A stretch of DNA of 46,458 nt. Origin: JBGTFE01 sp036403235 (GTDB lineage Bacteria > Acidobacteriota > Blastocatellia > Pyrinomonadales > Pyrinomonadaceae). Both the position numbers and the translations under genes were made by a program. Within the stretch, counting starts at the first letter, position 1, and each line of letters begins with the position of its first letter. Below the pieces are notes generated by a model. That model worked only from the letters and a program-made list of their open reading frames with translations. It was not told where the DNA came from and did no database searches. The stretch lies in NCBI GenBank assembly GCA_036403235.1, contig DASWRI010000037.1, forward strand, positions 1 to 46,458. Reading direction: 5' to 3'. This document shows positions 24,956-33,589 of this stretch, piece by piece.

Positions 24956-25623
24956 AAAGATTTGTCCTCCGTTTATAATCCAGCCTTAAATAGTTTCTCT
25001 TGATGAAACAATTCGTTGATTTGATTGAATTGCAAGACGGTGCAGAAGCAGCCACAGGCGCAAGGCTTCGGGAGCTTTTAAGAAGGAAGAATACGGAAAT
25101 ATAAAATTCGGGTTTGGGCGATGATGGCTTTAGAGAGAAAAACTATTGCGGTCTAAAGTCGAGAACTGCTTATCGCCAAAATCGGCTTCCCTGTGTTCCC
25201 GAAACGATTAATGTTCGTTTGAATTTATTCAAACCCGCATTTTTGTAAAAATGCTTCCAACACCAATCTCACTTAATTAGTTTCAAGAGTTTTATAGGAC
25301 TATTTAAATAATATGTCAAGCGTTGATAAAAACGTCCGCCAGAACGTGCAGAGTTTTCATAATCTGCGAGTTGTTTTTTCTTCGCTGCGAATCTTCGCGT
25401 TTATGTCGTCAGATTGCTGTGCAAATGCTGCCGGAGCAATCTGGATGACAAACGCCGCCGGTAGAAAAAACGTCGTCAGTGGTTTCGGCATTATTTTTTG
25501 CATGATTTTACTTTTTGTTTGCGTAAAACTTCTAAAATTCAGCCGTTTATTTTTAATTATTTAGTCAATGATGTATAAATTATTTTACTTTCAAAAAGCG
25601 CAATTTGCCATACGGATTTCAAT
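24956..25623. other. Gene-poor gap with a peptidase remnant
   Basis: This 668-bp stretch holds no intact gene. A 33-codon plus-strand frame at 25003-25104 (MKQFVDLIELQDGAEAATGA and onward) looks protein-like but matches nothing I know. A small hairpin (GCATTTT, loop TGTA) lies near 25233-25250. The right part carries a decayed peptidase start on the minus strand, listed separately. Confidence 0.5.
25313..25503 (-). pseudogene. Remnant of a secreted peptidase start (M28-like)
   Basis: From the ATG at 25503 the minus strand encodes a signal peptide (TTFFLPAAFVIQIAPAAFAQ) followed by QSDDINAKIRSEEK, then a stop. One base added in the A-run near 25385 restores KNNSQIMKTLHVLADVF. The joined phrase (INAKIR, SQIMKTLHVLADV) matches, from memory, the start of secreted M28-type aminopeptidases in which a GPRLTGS segment follows. 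Here everything after ADV is missing, so the gene is both frameshifted and truncated. Confidence 0.5.
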
Positions 25624-26532
25624 ATGACCGCGAAAAAATCAAAATATAAAACAAAAGACAGTCGCGAGTGGCTCGAAAAATGGCTCGAAGACGTTCTGAA
25701 AACAGATAATCTCGATTATGAGAGATTGAATTTTCCGACACTTCTCGGCAACACCAGCATTCTGGCAAAAAATCACGGCCGAAAAGAGCTTGAGCCGCTG
25801 GTTTTTCTGCCCGGCGGCAGAACCTGCGGAATATTCTGGGATTTAAACGGAAATCTCGCGCCGCTTTACGCAGATTACCGAATTTATCTGGTCGACGTAA
25901 ACGGCCAGCCCGGTTTGAGCGACGGAAATGCTCCGTTGATTGATTCGGACGGCTACGGTCGCTGGCTAAAGGAAGTTTTGGATAAATTGGAATTGAACGA
26001 AGCGGTTTTTATCGGCGCGTCGTTCGGCGGTTCGTTGATTGCGAAATTGGCGGAAGTCGATGCCGGTTTGATAAAAAAAGCGTTTCTTTGCAATCCGGCC
26101 GGCTTTGCAAATATCTCATTCGGCCTGAAAAATCTTTATTACCTGCTCGCGCCTTTGATTTTGAAAACGCCGAAAACGATTGAAAATTTTCTTGATAAAA
26201 TCGTCTTTCACGCAGATTTTAAAATCGACCGCGCAAAACGCGCGCAGCTCGCGGCGTTTTTGCTTTACACAAATAAAAACTTTGTGATGGGCGCAGAAAA
26301 TCCGCGCCCGTTTCCCGACGAGGTTTTAGAAAAACTGACCGCGCCGACCTATCTGATGCTCGACCGCGACGACCGATTTATAAATCAAGGCAAAACCGAG
26401 AAAAGAGCCAAAAAAATTCTGCCGAAGCTGGTCGAAACCGTATGGCTCGAAAAACACGGGCATGGAATCGAACTGTCGGACGAAGTCGTGGCGGAAATAA
26501 AGAAAAGACTGGAAATTAAAATTCAAACATAG
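25624..26532 (+). CDS. Alpha/beta-hydrolase
   Basis: This 302-aa protein has the alpha/beta-hydrolase fold: an oxyanion region LVFLPGGRTCG, the nucleophile elbow GASFGGS (Ser about 139), an acidic residue in LDRDDRFI and the catalytic His in EKHGHGIELSD. No signal peptide is present and the N-terminus is basic. Esterase, lipase or carbon-carbon hydrolase activity cannot be distinguished. It stands alone on the plus strand, followed by an imperfect hairpin (26563-26625). Confidence 0.8.
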   Translation: MTAKKSKYKTKDSREWLEKWLEDVLKTDNLDYERLNFPTLLGNTSILAKNHGRKELEPLVFLPGGRTCGIFWDLNGNLAPLYADYRIYLVDVNGQPGLSDGNAPLIDSDGYGRWLKEVLDKLELNEAVFIGASFGGSLIAKLAEVDAGLIKKAFLCNPAGFANISFGLKNLYYLLAPLILKTPKTIENFLDKIVFHADFKIDRAKRAQLAAFLLYTNKNFVMGAENPRPFPDEVLEKLTAPTYLMLDRDDRFINQGKTEKRAKKILPKLVETVWLEKHGHGIELSDEVVAEIKKRLEIKIQT

Positions 26533-26562
26533 AGCGCGGCGCTTTGCACAAAAATTATCAAA

Positions 26563-26625
26563 GCCACCAAGAAACACGAAAAAGAACGCCTTAATAAGTG
26601 TTCATTCGCGCCTCTTCGTGGTTTC
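26563..26625. repeat. Imperfect hairpin of ACGAA-type words after the hydrolase gene
   Basis: GAAACACGAA at 26571-26580 faces TTCGTGGTTTC at 26615-26625 with a one-base bulge. The left arm repeats AAGAAACAC/GAAAAAGAA-like words. It lies between convergent genes (hydrolase, plus; CSLREA protein, minus). Confidence 0.45.
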
Positions 26626-26661
26626 ATTTTGCTTTTATGCATGGACGCCGGGAATTGACTA

Positions 26662-28143
26662 TTATTTCCAGGTGATTTTTATATCCTCAATCGGAAACAC
26701 GGTAACGGGCGAAGGGAGTAACGGCAAATTATCAAACGCGAAAATCGCCAATCCTCTCGGCTCTCCGAGTCGCTTGGGCTTTCGTTCGAGAATATAAACG
26801 TCGCCGAACGTCAGATTGGCAAAACGGAAATTGCCGAACGGATTGGTGATGCGCGATTGTTTTTCGTTGCCGGCGGCTTTGGTCAGAACGAGCAGAGTGC
26901 CGCCGGCGCGGGTGCGGTTGCCGACCCCGCCGAGACCGATATTAGTATTGAAGACGATGGATTGAGCCTCAAATGCGCCGACATCGACCGCTGAACCGCC
27001 AAGGCGCAGATAGCGAAGGCGCTGGTCGGTAGACAGATGATAGCCGGTCGGAAAAGGCTGCGGACAATTGCCGTTATAGATACAGCTATTGCCCTGATTG
27101 ATGGCCGGGCTGCCGTCAAGCAAAGCGAGCGTGTCGGTTTGACCGCCGTTATCGGCGAGATTTCCGAGCAGCGGATTGATGGTGTTGTTGTCGCTCACCT
27201 GGTCGTTGTTGGCGCCGTTGGTAAAGCCCGTGCTGTTGCGCGCGTCGGTAATGAGATTGTTGCCGAGCGAATTGAACGCGCCCCAGAGCGAGCTGACCGC
27301 AGAGGAATTGTCCATCCCGATAATTGTATTGAAAACGTCGGTCGTTGCTTTAGCGGAGTTGACTATACTGCATCCAAAATTTACGGCGTTGTTGCGGCTT
27401 AGAGTGCTGTTGATGAGAAATATATCCGAAGCGTTGTAAATCGCGCCGCCGGCGACCGCGCTGTTTTCGGTCACCGTAGAATTGACGATGTCCGCTGAAC
27501 CAAACGATGACTGATTAAATAATCCGCCGCCCGAGCCGTTGATATTCAGGTTTGTCAGCGCCTCGTTCGAATTAACCAGCGAGCGCGAAAGAGTGAGTAA
27601 TCCGGCATTGGCGATGCCGCCGCCGCGATTGGCCGAATTACCGCTGACGGTAAGGTCAGATAATTGAACAGCGTTACTCTCTTCGATATATATTCCGCCG
27701 CCGTCGCCGCCGGGAATTTTGCCGTTTGAAATCTTCAAAGCGCGAATGACTATTAGTGAACCGACATTGGGATTAACGTGAAAAATACGAAAATCCGCCG
27801 TTCCCGCAGTGCTGCTTCGCTGAACAGTCAGACTTCGGGCGCCCGGTCCGGCAATATAGATATTTGAAGCAATGTTTAGTTCGCCGAGCGTTAAATTAAT
27901 AGTTGCGGGCAGCGGAAGGGCAAAAATTACTGCGTCTTGAAAATTATCGGTGTTTGCTTCCTGAATCGCCGCCCGTAAAGTGCATTTTCCGCCAGCATCG
28001 GCGCAAATACCGTCGCCGATGCTGGCATCGTTGGTATCATTGATGTCATTTACCGTATGGAGTTTTCCGTTTTGGGCGTGAACGAGTGTCGGGAAAAACA
28101 GAAAAAAGGTCAGAATAAACAGTTTGAGGATTGAAAGTTTCAT
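26662..28143 (-). CDS. Secreted CSLREA / beta-helix repeat protein
   Basis: This 493-aa exported protein has a signal peptide (1-23, ending VHAQ) and the CSLREA-type element GICADAGGKCTLRAAIQEAN at about 44-63. A parallel beta-helix follows (SNGKIPGGDGGGIYIEES, NSANRGGGIANAG, ENSAVAGGAIYN). A segment like choice-of-anchor Q follows (PLLGNLADNGGQTDTLALL, GSPAINQGN, VDVGAFEAQ). The last 100 residues resemble a carboxypeptidase-regulatory-like beta domain (GNFRFANLTFGDVYILERKP). It is probably a surface or secreted adhesin-like protein. No sorting motif is obvious. No ribosome site precedes the ATG. Confidence 0.8.
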   Translation of the reverse strand: MKLSILKLFILTFFLFFPTLVHAQNGKLHTVNDINDTNDASIGDGICADAGGKCTLRAAIQEANTDNFQDAVIFALPLPATINLTLGELNIASNIYIAGPGARSLTVQRSSTAGTADFRIFHVNPNVGSLIVIRALKISNGKIPGGDGGGIYIEESNAVQLSDLTVSGNSANRGGGIANAGLLTLSRSLVNSNEALTNLNINGSGGGLFNQSSFGSADIVNSTVTENSAVAGGAIYNASDIFLINSTLSRNNAVNFGCSIVNSAKATTDVFNTIIGMDNSSAVSSLWGAFNSLGNNLITDARNSTGFTNGANNDQVSDNNTINPLLGNLADNGGQTDTLALLDGSPAINQGNSCIYNGNCPQPFPTGYHLSTDQRLRYLRLGGSAVDVGAFEAQSIVFNTNIGLGGVGNRTRAGGTLLVLTKAAGNEKQSRITNPFGNFRFANLTFGDVYILERKPKRLGEPRGLAIFAFDNLPLLPSPVTVFPIEDIKITWK

Positions 28144-28231
28144 ACGTTTGGAACAAAAGCCCGATGGCTAGTTATGTATGTATTGTGAGACAGATTTTAT
28201 ACTATTTGTTTTTTCGAGTAAAGAATTTTCC

Positions 28232-28264
28232 GGAAAAGGCTTTGCTAAACTCAAAGCCTTTTCC
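28232..28264 (-). terminator. Hairpin downstream of mtnA
   Basis: A perfect 13-bp stem, 28232-28244 with 28252-28264 (GGAAAAGGCTTTG), has a 7-nt loop and lies 22 nt past the mtnA stop. The sequence after it on the minus strand is GGAAAATTCTTT, so the U-tract is poor. It is still the likely transcript end before the CSLREA gene. Confidence 0.6.
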
Positions 28265-28286
28265 TTACATAACATTCAAATAATTT

Positions 28287-29333
28287 TTAATCTTCAAATT
28301 GTTTACGCAGGCTTTCCGTGTAAGGCGCGCGGGCGACGCCTTTTTCGGTGATAATCGCCGTAACCAAATCGTTCGGCGTCACGTCGAAAGCAAAATTACT
28401 GACATCGATGCCTTCGGGCGAAAGCCGTATATCCTGAATATGCGTTATTTCGCGGATGTTTCGCTCTTCAATCGGAATTTCTTCGCCGGTCGGGCAATTT
28501 AAATCGACGGTCGAAAGCGGCGCAGCGACGTAGAAGGGAATTCCGTGACGGCGCGCGAGAACGGCGACCATATATGTTCCGATTTTGTTGGCAACGTCGC
28601 CGTTAGCCGCGATTCTGTCCGAGCCGACGACGACCGCCTGGACGCGGCCTTTTTGCATCATGTGACCGCTCATATTGTCAGTAATCAGCGTCACCGGAAT
28701 GTCGTCCTGAAGCAGCTCCCACGCGGTCAGACGCGCGCCCTGCAGATATGGACGCGTTTCGTCGGCGATGACCGAAACGGTTTTGCCTTGATTGACCGCT
28801 CCGCGAATGACGCCGAGCGCCGTTCCCCAGACGCCGCCGGTGGCGAGCGCGCCCGCGTTGCAGTGCGTCAAAACGGTCGAATCGTTTTCGATAAGCTCGC
28901 CGCCGAACTGGGCGATAAGGCGCTGCGACTCGATGTCTTCCTCGTGAATCGCTTTCGCGTCGGCGATTAAAATCTGCTTGATTTCCGAGACGGATTTTTC
29001 GTCCGCTTTCGCCTTTTGAAAAGTGCGCTTCATCCGGTCAATCGCCCAGAAAAGGTTAACCGCCGTCGGGCGCGTTTTGCTGAGGACGTCCGAGATGTAA
29101 TCGAGCTCGTCTTCCAAATCATCGACGTTCGTGCCGACAAAATTCTTTGCGCCGAGGGCGACGCCGTAAGCTGCCGAAACGCCGATGGCGGGCGCGCCGC
29201 GCACGACCATGTCCTTGATGCCGCGCGCGACGTCTTCGTAAGAGCGCAGCACAAGCCATTTTTCTTCGGTCGGCAGAAGCCTCTGGTCGAGCATCTCGAC
29301 GCCTTCATCTGACCATTTAACGGGAATTATCAT
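28287..29333 (-). CDS. mtnA: Methylthioribose-1-phosphate isomerase
   Basis: This enzyme of the methionine salvage pathway isomerises 5-methylthioribose 1-phosphate to the ribulose form. I start at the ATG at 29333 (348 aa), preceded by AAGGAAG. The frame extends 21 codons further up without support. Landmarks are VVRGAPAIGVSAAYG, the catalytic Cys in THCNAGALATGG and the catalytic Asp in VGSDRIAANGDVANKIGTY, all conserved in the MtnA/eIF2B-like family. No other salvage gene is next to it. The DoxX-like gene is divergent upstream. Confidence 0.9.
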   Translation of the reverse strand: MIIPVKWSDEGVEMLDQRLLPTEEKWLVLRSYEDVARGIKDMVVRGAPAIGVSAAYGVALGAKNFVGTNVDDLEDELDYISDVLSKTRPTAVNLFWAIDRMKRTFQKAKADEKSVSEIKQILIADAKAIHEEDIESQRLIAQFGGELIENDSTVLTHCNAGALATGGVWGTALGVIRGAVNQGKTVSVIADETRPYLQGARLTAWELLQDDIPVTLITDNMSGHMMQKGRVQAVVVGSDRIAANGDVANKIGTYMVAVLARRHGIPFYVAAPLSTVDLNCPTGEEIPIEERNIREITHIQDIRLSPEGIDVSNFAFDVTPNDLVTAIITEKGVARAPYTESLRKQFED

Positions 29334-29468
29334 TCGTTCTTCCTTGTGAAATAAATTTCGAAATAAAATCTTACGGAAAAAAGCGGCTTCAAACAAGAAT
29401 GGTGAAACCTTTTTTGTATTTCCGCGCGTTAATAGACGGAGAATTTAGAAATCCGAGAAGGAAAATTT

Positions 29469-30143
29469 ATGAGTCTTGAAAACGTTTTGGACAAAATACA
29501 CGGATGGATGACAAAAAGCCGCGTGCTTCAAATTTTTACAGTTGCGACGCGCCTGCTTTTGTTTGCCGGGTTTACGCCGCCGAGTCTCATAAAAATTATG
29601 AATAAGCCTTTTACGGTTTTGCCCGATTCGAACCCGGTCGGGCATTATTTTAACGCGCTCTATCAAACCGGATTTTATTATCAATTTATCGGCTGGTCGC
29701 AGCTCGTCGCGGCGATTCTGCTGCTTTTTCCGCAAACGGCGCATCTCGGCGCGCTGATGTTTCTGCCGATAATCGTCAACATCGCCGTTTTGACGACCTC
29801 GGTCGGCTTTGTCGGAACGTGGGTCGTGACAATTTTTATGGCGCTGGCCGCGATGTGGCTCGTCGCGTGGGATTACGACCGTTTGAAGCCGATTTTATTT
29901 TACAAGCGCGAGACGAAAGCGAATGTTTTCAAGCTCGAATTAGTCTGGCTGCCGCTTTTATTTGCTGTTGGCGGCGCGTGCGTCGCGGGAATCTGGGCGA
30001 TAATGCGACTCGGGAATTTCCGCAATTACTGGATGATTGCGCTTTATTTATTTACCGGCGGCTTGATATTCGGATTCGCCGCCGCGCTGCATCACCGCTT
30101 TATGCCTGCAGGAGATTTGCGGAGAACTTCGGAGATTACTTAA
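29469..30143 (+). CDS. DoxX-like membrane protein
   Basis: This 224-aa integral membrane protein has six or so helices, among them FTVATRLLLFAGFTPPSLIK, QFIGWSQLVAAILLLFPQ and ALMFLPIIVNIAVLTTSVGF. The arrangement of a first helix with GFTPP, a Gln-containing second helix and a third with N-I-A resembles DoxX/DoxD-type proteins. The function is unknown. The start is supported by AAGG before the ATG. A 21-nt repeat array follows the gene. Confidence 0.6.
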   Translation: MSLENVLDKIHGWMTKSRVLQIFTVATRLLLFAGFTPPSLIKIMNKPFTVLPDSNPVGHYFNALYQTGFYYQFIGWSQLVAAILLLFPQTAHLGALMFLPIIVNIAVLTTSVGFVGTWVVTIFMALAAMWLVAWDYDRLKPILFYKRETKANVFKLELVWLPLLFAVGGACVAGIWAIMRLGNFRNYWMIALYLFTGGLIFGFAAALHHRFMPAGDLRRTSEIT

Positions 30144-30149
30144 AATTCC

Positions 30150-30234
30150 GTGTCAATCGGCCGTTTGCGTGGTGTCAATCGGCATTTTCTTTGTGTCAGC
30201 AGGCATTTTCAACGTGTAAGTCCACATTTCAAAC
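30150..30234. repeat. Four-copy tandem repeat with 21-nt period
   Basis: Units start with GTGTCAATCGG or close variants at 30150 (22 nt), 30172, 30193 and 30214 (21 nt each). Similarity decays from the first to the last. Each unit divides into three 7-nt words (for example GTGTCAG, CAGGCAT, TTTCAAC), so it fits the heptad pattern of the window. It lies between convergent genes (DoxX-like plus, epimerase minus). Confidence 0.75.
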
Positions 30235-30268
30235 TGAAATCGATTTGTTTTTGGCGATTATTTGAATT

Positions 30269-31225
30269 TTATTCTGCAAAACGGCTCGATTTCCACCAGT
30301 CGATGGTTTTCTGCAAGCCTTCTTCCAGACCGACCAGCTTTTCGTAGCCGAGCCATTCTTTCGCGCGCGTGTTGTCCGCCTGCGAGTGTTTTACGTCGCC
30401 CGCGCGTTCCGGTTGATAATCGGCGACGACGTTTTCCTTCGAGGTGATTTTTTTCAAAACTTCGAGCAGTTCGTTTAAGCTGATGCGCTCGCCGTTGGCG
30501 ACATTTAAGACCTCGCCGATTCCTTTTGTCGTTTGCGCCGCTTTGATGTTCGCATCGACCACGTTATCGATATACGTGAAATCTCTAGACGTTTCGCCGT
30601 CGCCGTATATGACCGGCGTTTCGTTTTTCATCAGGGCATCGACAAAGCGCGAAATCACGCCCGAATACATAGAGGAAGGATTCTGGCGCGGGCCGAAAAC
30701 GTTAAAATACCTGAGCGAGAAAGTTTCCAGATTGTAGACGTTGGAAAAAACTTTGCAGTAATATTCGCCCATCAACTTCGCCGCCGCATAAGGCGAAAGC
30801 GGTTCGGGCGACATCGTTTCGACTTTCGGGAGCATCGCCTGATTGCCGTAGGCCGAGCTCGACGCGGCGTAAATCAAACGTTTGACGCCGCTCTCTTTTG
30901 CTTTGACGAGAAGATTAAACGTCGCGTTGACGCAGGCGTTGTGAGTTTCCAAAGGGTTTTCGACCGAACGCGGAACGCTCGGGAGCGCCGCTTCATGAAA
31001 GATTATCTCGACGTCCTGAATCGCTTTTTTGAGTTTCTCGTCGTCATTTAAATCGCCTTCGACAAAATCGAAATCGCCTTTGATTTCTTCGAGATTTTCA
31101 CGAAATCCGGTCACAAAATTGTCGATTATAGAGACTTTTGCGCCTTGCCTGATTAATTCTTCCGCCAGATTGGAACCGATAAAGCCCGCTCCGCCGGTTA
31201 CGAGAACTTTGCTTGTAAATGACAT
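30269..31225 (-). CDS. Nucleotide-sugar 4-epimerase (WbpP/GalE-like)
   Basis: This 318-aa extended-SDR enzyme has TGGAGFIGSN (NAD binding), the catalytic Tyr-Lys pair in SPYAAAKLMGE and a Ser in AASSSAYGN. The segment RYFNVFGPRQNPSSMYSGVI, with YGDGETSRDFTYIDNVV, matches UDP-N-acetylglucosamine 4-epimerases (WbpP/TviC) better than classical GalE. It lies upstream of nothing else on this strand, but ugd is next to it on the same strand, so both likely supply sugars for a surface polysaccharide. Substrate preference cannot be fixed from sequence alone. Confidence 0.85.
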   Translation of the reverse strand: MSFTSKVLVTGGAGFIGSNLAEELIRQGAKVSIIDNFVTGFRENLEEIKGDFDFVEGDLNDDEKLKKAIQDVEIIFHEAALPSVPRSVENPLETHNACVNATFNLLVKAKESGVKRLIYAASSSAYGNQAMLPKVETMSPEPLSPYAAAKLMGEYYCKVFSNVYNLETFSLRYFNVFGPRQNPSSMYSGVISRFVDALMKNETPVIYGDGETSRDFTYIDNVVDANIKAAQTTKGIGEVLNVANGERISLNELLEVLKKITSKENVVADYQPERAGDVKHSQADNTRAKEWLGYEKLVGLEEGLQKTIDWWKSSRFAE

Positions 31226-31232
31226 AATTCAA

Positions 31233-31301
31233 GTGAAAATGAAAAATGAAAAGTGAAAAGCGAAATCTATAACTTTTCACTTTTCACTATACACTTTTCA
31301 C
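31233..31301. repeat. Heptad palindrome (GTGAAAA / TTTTCAC) between ugd and epimerase
   Basis: GTGAAAA lies at 31233 and 31253, with TGAAAAA-type words between. TTTTCAC lies at 31274, 31281 and 31295, with the variant TATACAC at 31288. The same word pair recurs 9-10 kb away in the rbfA region. The epimerase start is at 31225 and the ugd stop at 31308, so the element fills their intercistronic gap. Confidence 0.8.
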
Positions 31302-31307
31302 TAAAAA

Positions 31308-32606
31308 TTATCTTCCGACGCCGACGTATTCAAAGCCCATTTCGCGCATATCCGACGGCTCGTAGATATTGCGAAGGTCGGCAATCTTCGGCGATTTCAG
31401 AAGGCTTTTAACCTTTTCCATGTCGAGCGCGCGAAACTGATTCCATTCGGTCATAAAAACCAGCGCGTCAGCGCCTTCGATGGCGGCGTATTCGTCTTCG
31501 ACGTATTCGATGTCGGGCAGACAGTGCCTGGCTTCTTCCATCGCCACCGGGTCGAACGCCTTGACGTGAGCGCCGCGCTCCTGCAGGCCTTTGATAATGT
31601 CAATCGCCGGAGATTCGCGCATGTCGTCGGTTTCGGGTTTGAAGGAAAGACCGAGCACGCCGATTTGTTTGCCTTTTAAGTCGCCGACGAGCTTTTCGAT
31701 TTTCGGAATCATCGCCTGTCTCTGACGTTCGTTGGCCTCGATTACCGCATCAACGATTAAGGTTTCGACGCCGAAATTATCGGCGACGGTCGTCAAAGCG
31801 CGCGTGTCTTTCGGAAAACACGAGCCGCCGTAGCCCGGGCCGGGATGCAGAAACTTTCGGCCGATGCGATTGTCCATTCCCATTCCGCGCGCGACGTCGT
31901 GAACGTCGCAGCCGATGGCGTCGCAGAGATTGGCAACTTCGTTTATAAAAGTGATTTTTGTGGCTAAGAATGCATTGGCCGCGTATTTGATAAGCTCGGC
32001 GGCTTCGAGCGAGGTGATGACAATCGGCGTTTCAATCAGATAAAGCGGGCGATAAAGGTCTTTCATAATCGCAATCGCGTCTTCTTCGTTGCTGCCGATA
32101 ACCACCCGGTCGGGCCGCATAAAATCATCAATCGCCGCGCCCTCGCGTAAGAATTCGGGATTTGACGCGACGCCAAAATTTGTTTTTACGCTCAAGTTTT
32201 CCGTGACAAATTCACGAAGCCATTTGCCCGTTCCAATCGGGACGGTCGATTTTGTCACTAAAACTTTATAACCGTTCATCGCTCCGGCGATATCTTTCGC
32301 CGCCTGCCGGTAATAGCTCATATCGGGCGAACCGTCATCTTGCGGCGGCGTGCCGACGCCGATGAATACTACGAGAGCTTGCTCGACCGCAGCTTTTATG
32401 TCCGTCGTGAAATGCAGGCGACCGGCCTTCACATTGCGCTCGACAATCTGGTCTAAGCCCGGCTCGTAAATCGGAATTATTCCGTTATTAAGCCGTTCGA
32501 TTTTACTTTCGTCAACGTCGACGCACGTAACTTCAACACCAAATTCCGCAAAACACGCGCCGGTCACAAGTCCGACGTATCCTGTTCCAATTACTGCAAT
32601 ATGCAT
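31308..32606 (-). CDS. ugd: UDP-glucose 6-dehydrogenase
   Basis: This 432-aa enzyme oxidises UDP-glucose to UDP-glucuronate with NAD. It starts with the Rossmann motif IAVIGTGYVGLVTGACFAE. The catalytic Cys is in GGSCFPKDTRAL. Other landmarks are NPEFLREGAAIDDFMRPDRV and LSFKPETDDMRESPA. UDP-glucuronate feeds exopolysaccharide or LPS glycan synthesis, matching the epimerase gene that follows. Upstream, a hairpin (32670-32704) ends the FecR-like transcript before this gene. Confidence 0.92.
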   Translation of the reverse strand: MHIAVIGTGYVGLVTGACFAEFGVEVTCVDVDESKIERLNNGIIPIYEPGLDQIVERNVKAGRLHFTTDIKAAVEQALVVFIGVGTPPQDDGSPDMSYYRQAAKDIAGAMNGYKVLVTKSTVPIGTGKWLREFVTENLSVKTNFGVASNPEFLREGAAIDDFMRPDRVVIGSNEEDAIAIMKDLYRPLYLIETPIVITSLEAAELIKYAANAFLATKITFINEVANLCDAIGCDVHDVARGMGMDNRIGRKFLHPGPGYGGSCFPKDTRALTTVADNFGVETLIVDAVIEANERQRQAMIPKIEKLVGDLKGKQIGVLGLSFKPETDDMRESPAIDIIKGLQERGAHVKAFDPVAMEEARHCLPDIEYVEDEYAAIEGADALVFMTEWNQFRALDMEKVKSLLKSPKIADLRNIYEPSDMREMGFEYVGVGR

Positions 32607-32669
32607 AAATAAATCGTATAAAAATTCCTAAAGTTATATTGTTAAATTATTCACAAACGCGAACAAAGT

Positions 32670-32704
32670 TTTACGGGCCACGTTTCGAAAACATGACCCG
32701 TAAA
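32670..32704 (-). terminator. Hairpin after FecR-like gene 1, pairing only on the minus strand
   Basis: Arms 32670-32685 and 32689-32704 pair over 16 bp with a 3-nt loop. Two positions are G-U pairs in the minus-strand RNA but would be C-A mismatches in plus-strand RNA. So the structure is selected, if at all, as RNA of the gene ending at 32751. The U-tract (ACUUUGUU) is weak. Confidence 0.55.
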
Positions 32705-32750
32705 TTTTCTAAAGCCAAGTTAAATTTACAACTCCAAAAAACTACAAATT

Positions 32751-33473
32751 TTAGCGAGTCGGGCTGATAACCGTCGTGTTGCCGCCGAACGTTACGTTGT
32801 CATTCTGCGAGCCAAAGAACACTGCCGCGCCGACGCCAACGGCCGCTGCCGCTAAAATCGCCGCAATCGCGCCGCCGCTGAGACCGAGAACCGGAACCGG
32901 CGGAGCCGAGTTCGGGCGCATACACGGTTTGCAACCGGTTTGCTGAAGATTTCCGGCTAAAGCAGTAGTGCCTGCCGCAACCTGTTTGTCGTTGCTGCCG
33001 GTTCTCATCGTGACGAGACCGGAAATTGTGTCAACGTGCGAGTGCGAACATTCGACTTCGACGACAAAGCTGTTTGCCTGTCCCGCATCGGCGATAACCG
33101 TTGCGTCTTTCGTAGTAAATGTAGTAGCGACACCGGCCTCGTTTGAAACTCTCGTTTTGCCCTGTGAAAGAATACCCGTGATGCTACCGTCGGTAAATTT
33201 CAAAGTTAAACTCGAATCGGCAGAAAGTTCAACTCTGCCTAATTTGCCCAAACTAACTACTGCGCTCGAATCTGAGCCCGTAACAATCGTGCTTCCCGAA
33301 ATAACCGTCGAATTGGAAACAGCAGCCTGTCCGTTGACTGAAACTTGTCCGGTAACCGATATTTCACCGGTGATGTCTTTCGGAGCAGCGAAGATGACCG
33401 TCGAGTAAAGGCACCATACAGCGAGGGCGGTAAGTAGTGTTATAGATTTACGAATCCTGTTTTTGCCGTGCAT
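32751..33473 (-). CDS. Secreted FecR-like protein (paralogue 1)
   Basis: This 240-aa protein has a signal peptide (1-30, ending IFAAP) and a FecR-like beta domain (STIVTGSDSSAVVSLGKLGRV, LTLKFTDGSITGILSQGKTRV). A Cys-containing loop (VECSHSHVD, TGCKPCMRP), a Gly/Ala membrane helix (about 198-220) and a short tail follow. The last residues, GGNTTVISPTR, are the same as in the paralogue at 33590-34186 except for one position. A strong ribosome site (AAGGAGG) precedes the ATG. FecR-domain proteins usually sense or bind at the cell envelope; the function here is unknown. No sigma-factor gene is adjacent. Confidence 0.65.
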   Translation of the reverse strand: MHGKNRIRKSITLLTALAVWCLYSTVIFAAPKDITGEISVTGQVSVNGQAAVSNSTVISGSTIVTGSDSSAVVSLGKLGRVELSADSSLTLKFTDGSITGILSQGKTRVSNEAGVATTFTTKDATVIADAGQANSFVVEVECSHSHVDTISGLVTMRTGSNDKQVAAGTTALAGNLQQTGCKPCMRPNSAPPVPVLGLSGGAIAAILAAAAVGVGAAVFFGSQNDNVTFGGNTTVISPTR

Positions 33474-33512
33474 TGATTTATATCCTCCTTTAACAATCCA
33501 AATAAAAGCAAG

Positions 33513-33577
33513 TCTTTCTTAAAGTGTTTTTCGATACGTGTATCTTATACGATAAAGGCATCGAACTTCAAGAAAGA
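33513..33577. other. Long imperfect hairpin between the two FecR-like genes
   Basis: TCTTTCTT (33513-33520) pairs with AAGAAAGA (33570-33577), and TCGAT (33531) with ATCGA (33560). The centre is a near-palindrome around GTATCTTATAC. It lies in the 116-bp gap between two same-strand paralogues, and may be a terminator or a leader element of the second gene. Confidence 0.4.
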
Positions 33578-33589
33578 TTTTCAAATAAA

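Noticed and set aside
25313..25564. 83-codon plus-strand frame in the gap
   Set aside because: It lies antisense to the peptidase remnant, which explains the reading frame; no ribosome site is seen.
30150..30234. Possible CRISPR array (four repeats of 21 nt)
   Set aside because: There are no unique spacers between units, the units directly abut, and no cas gene is present.
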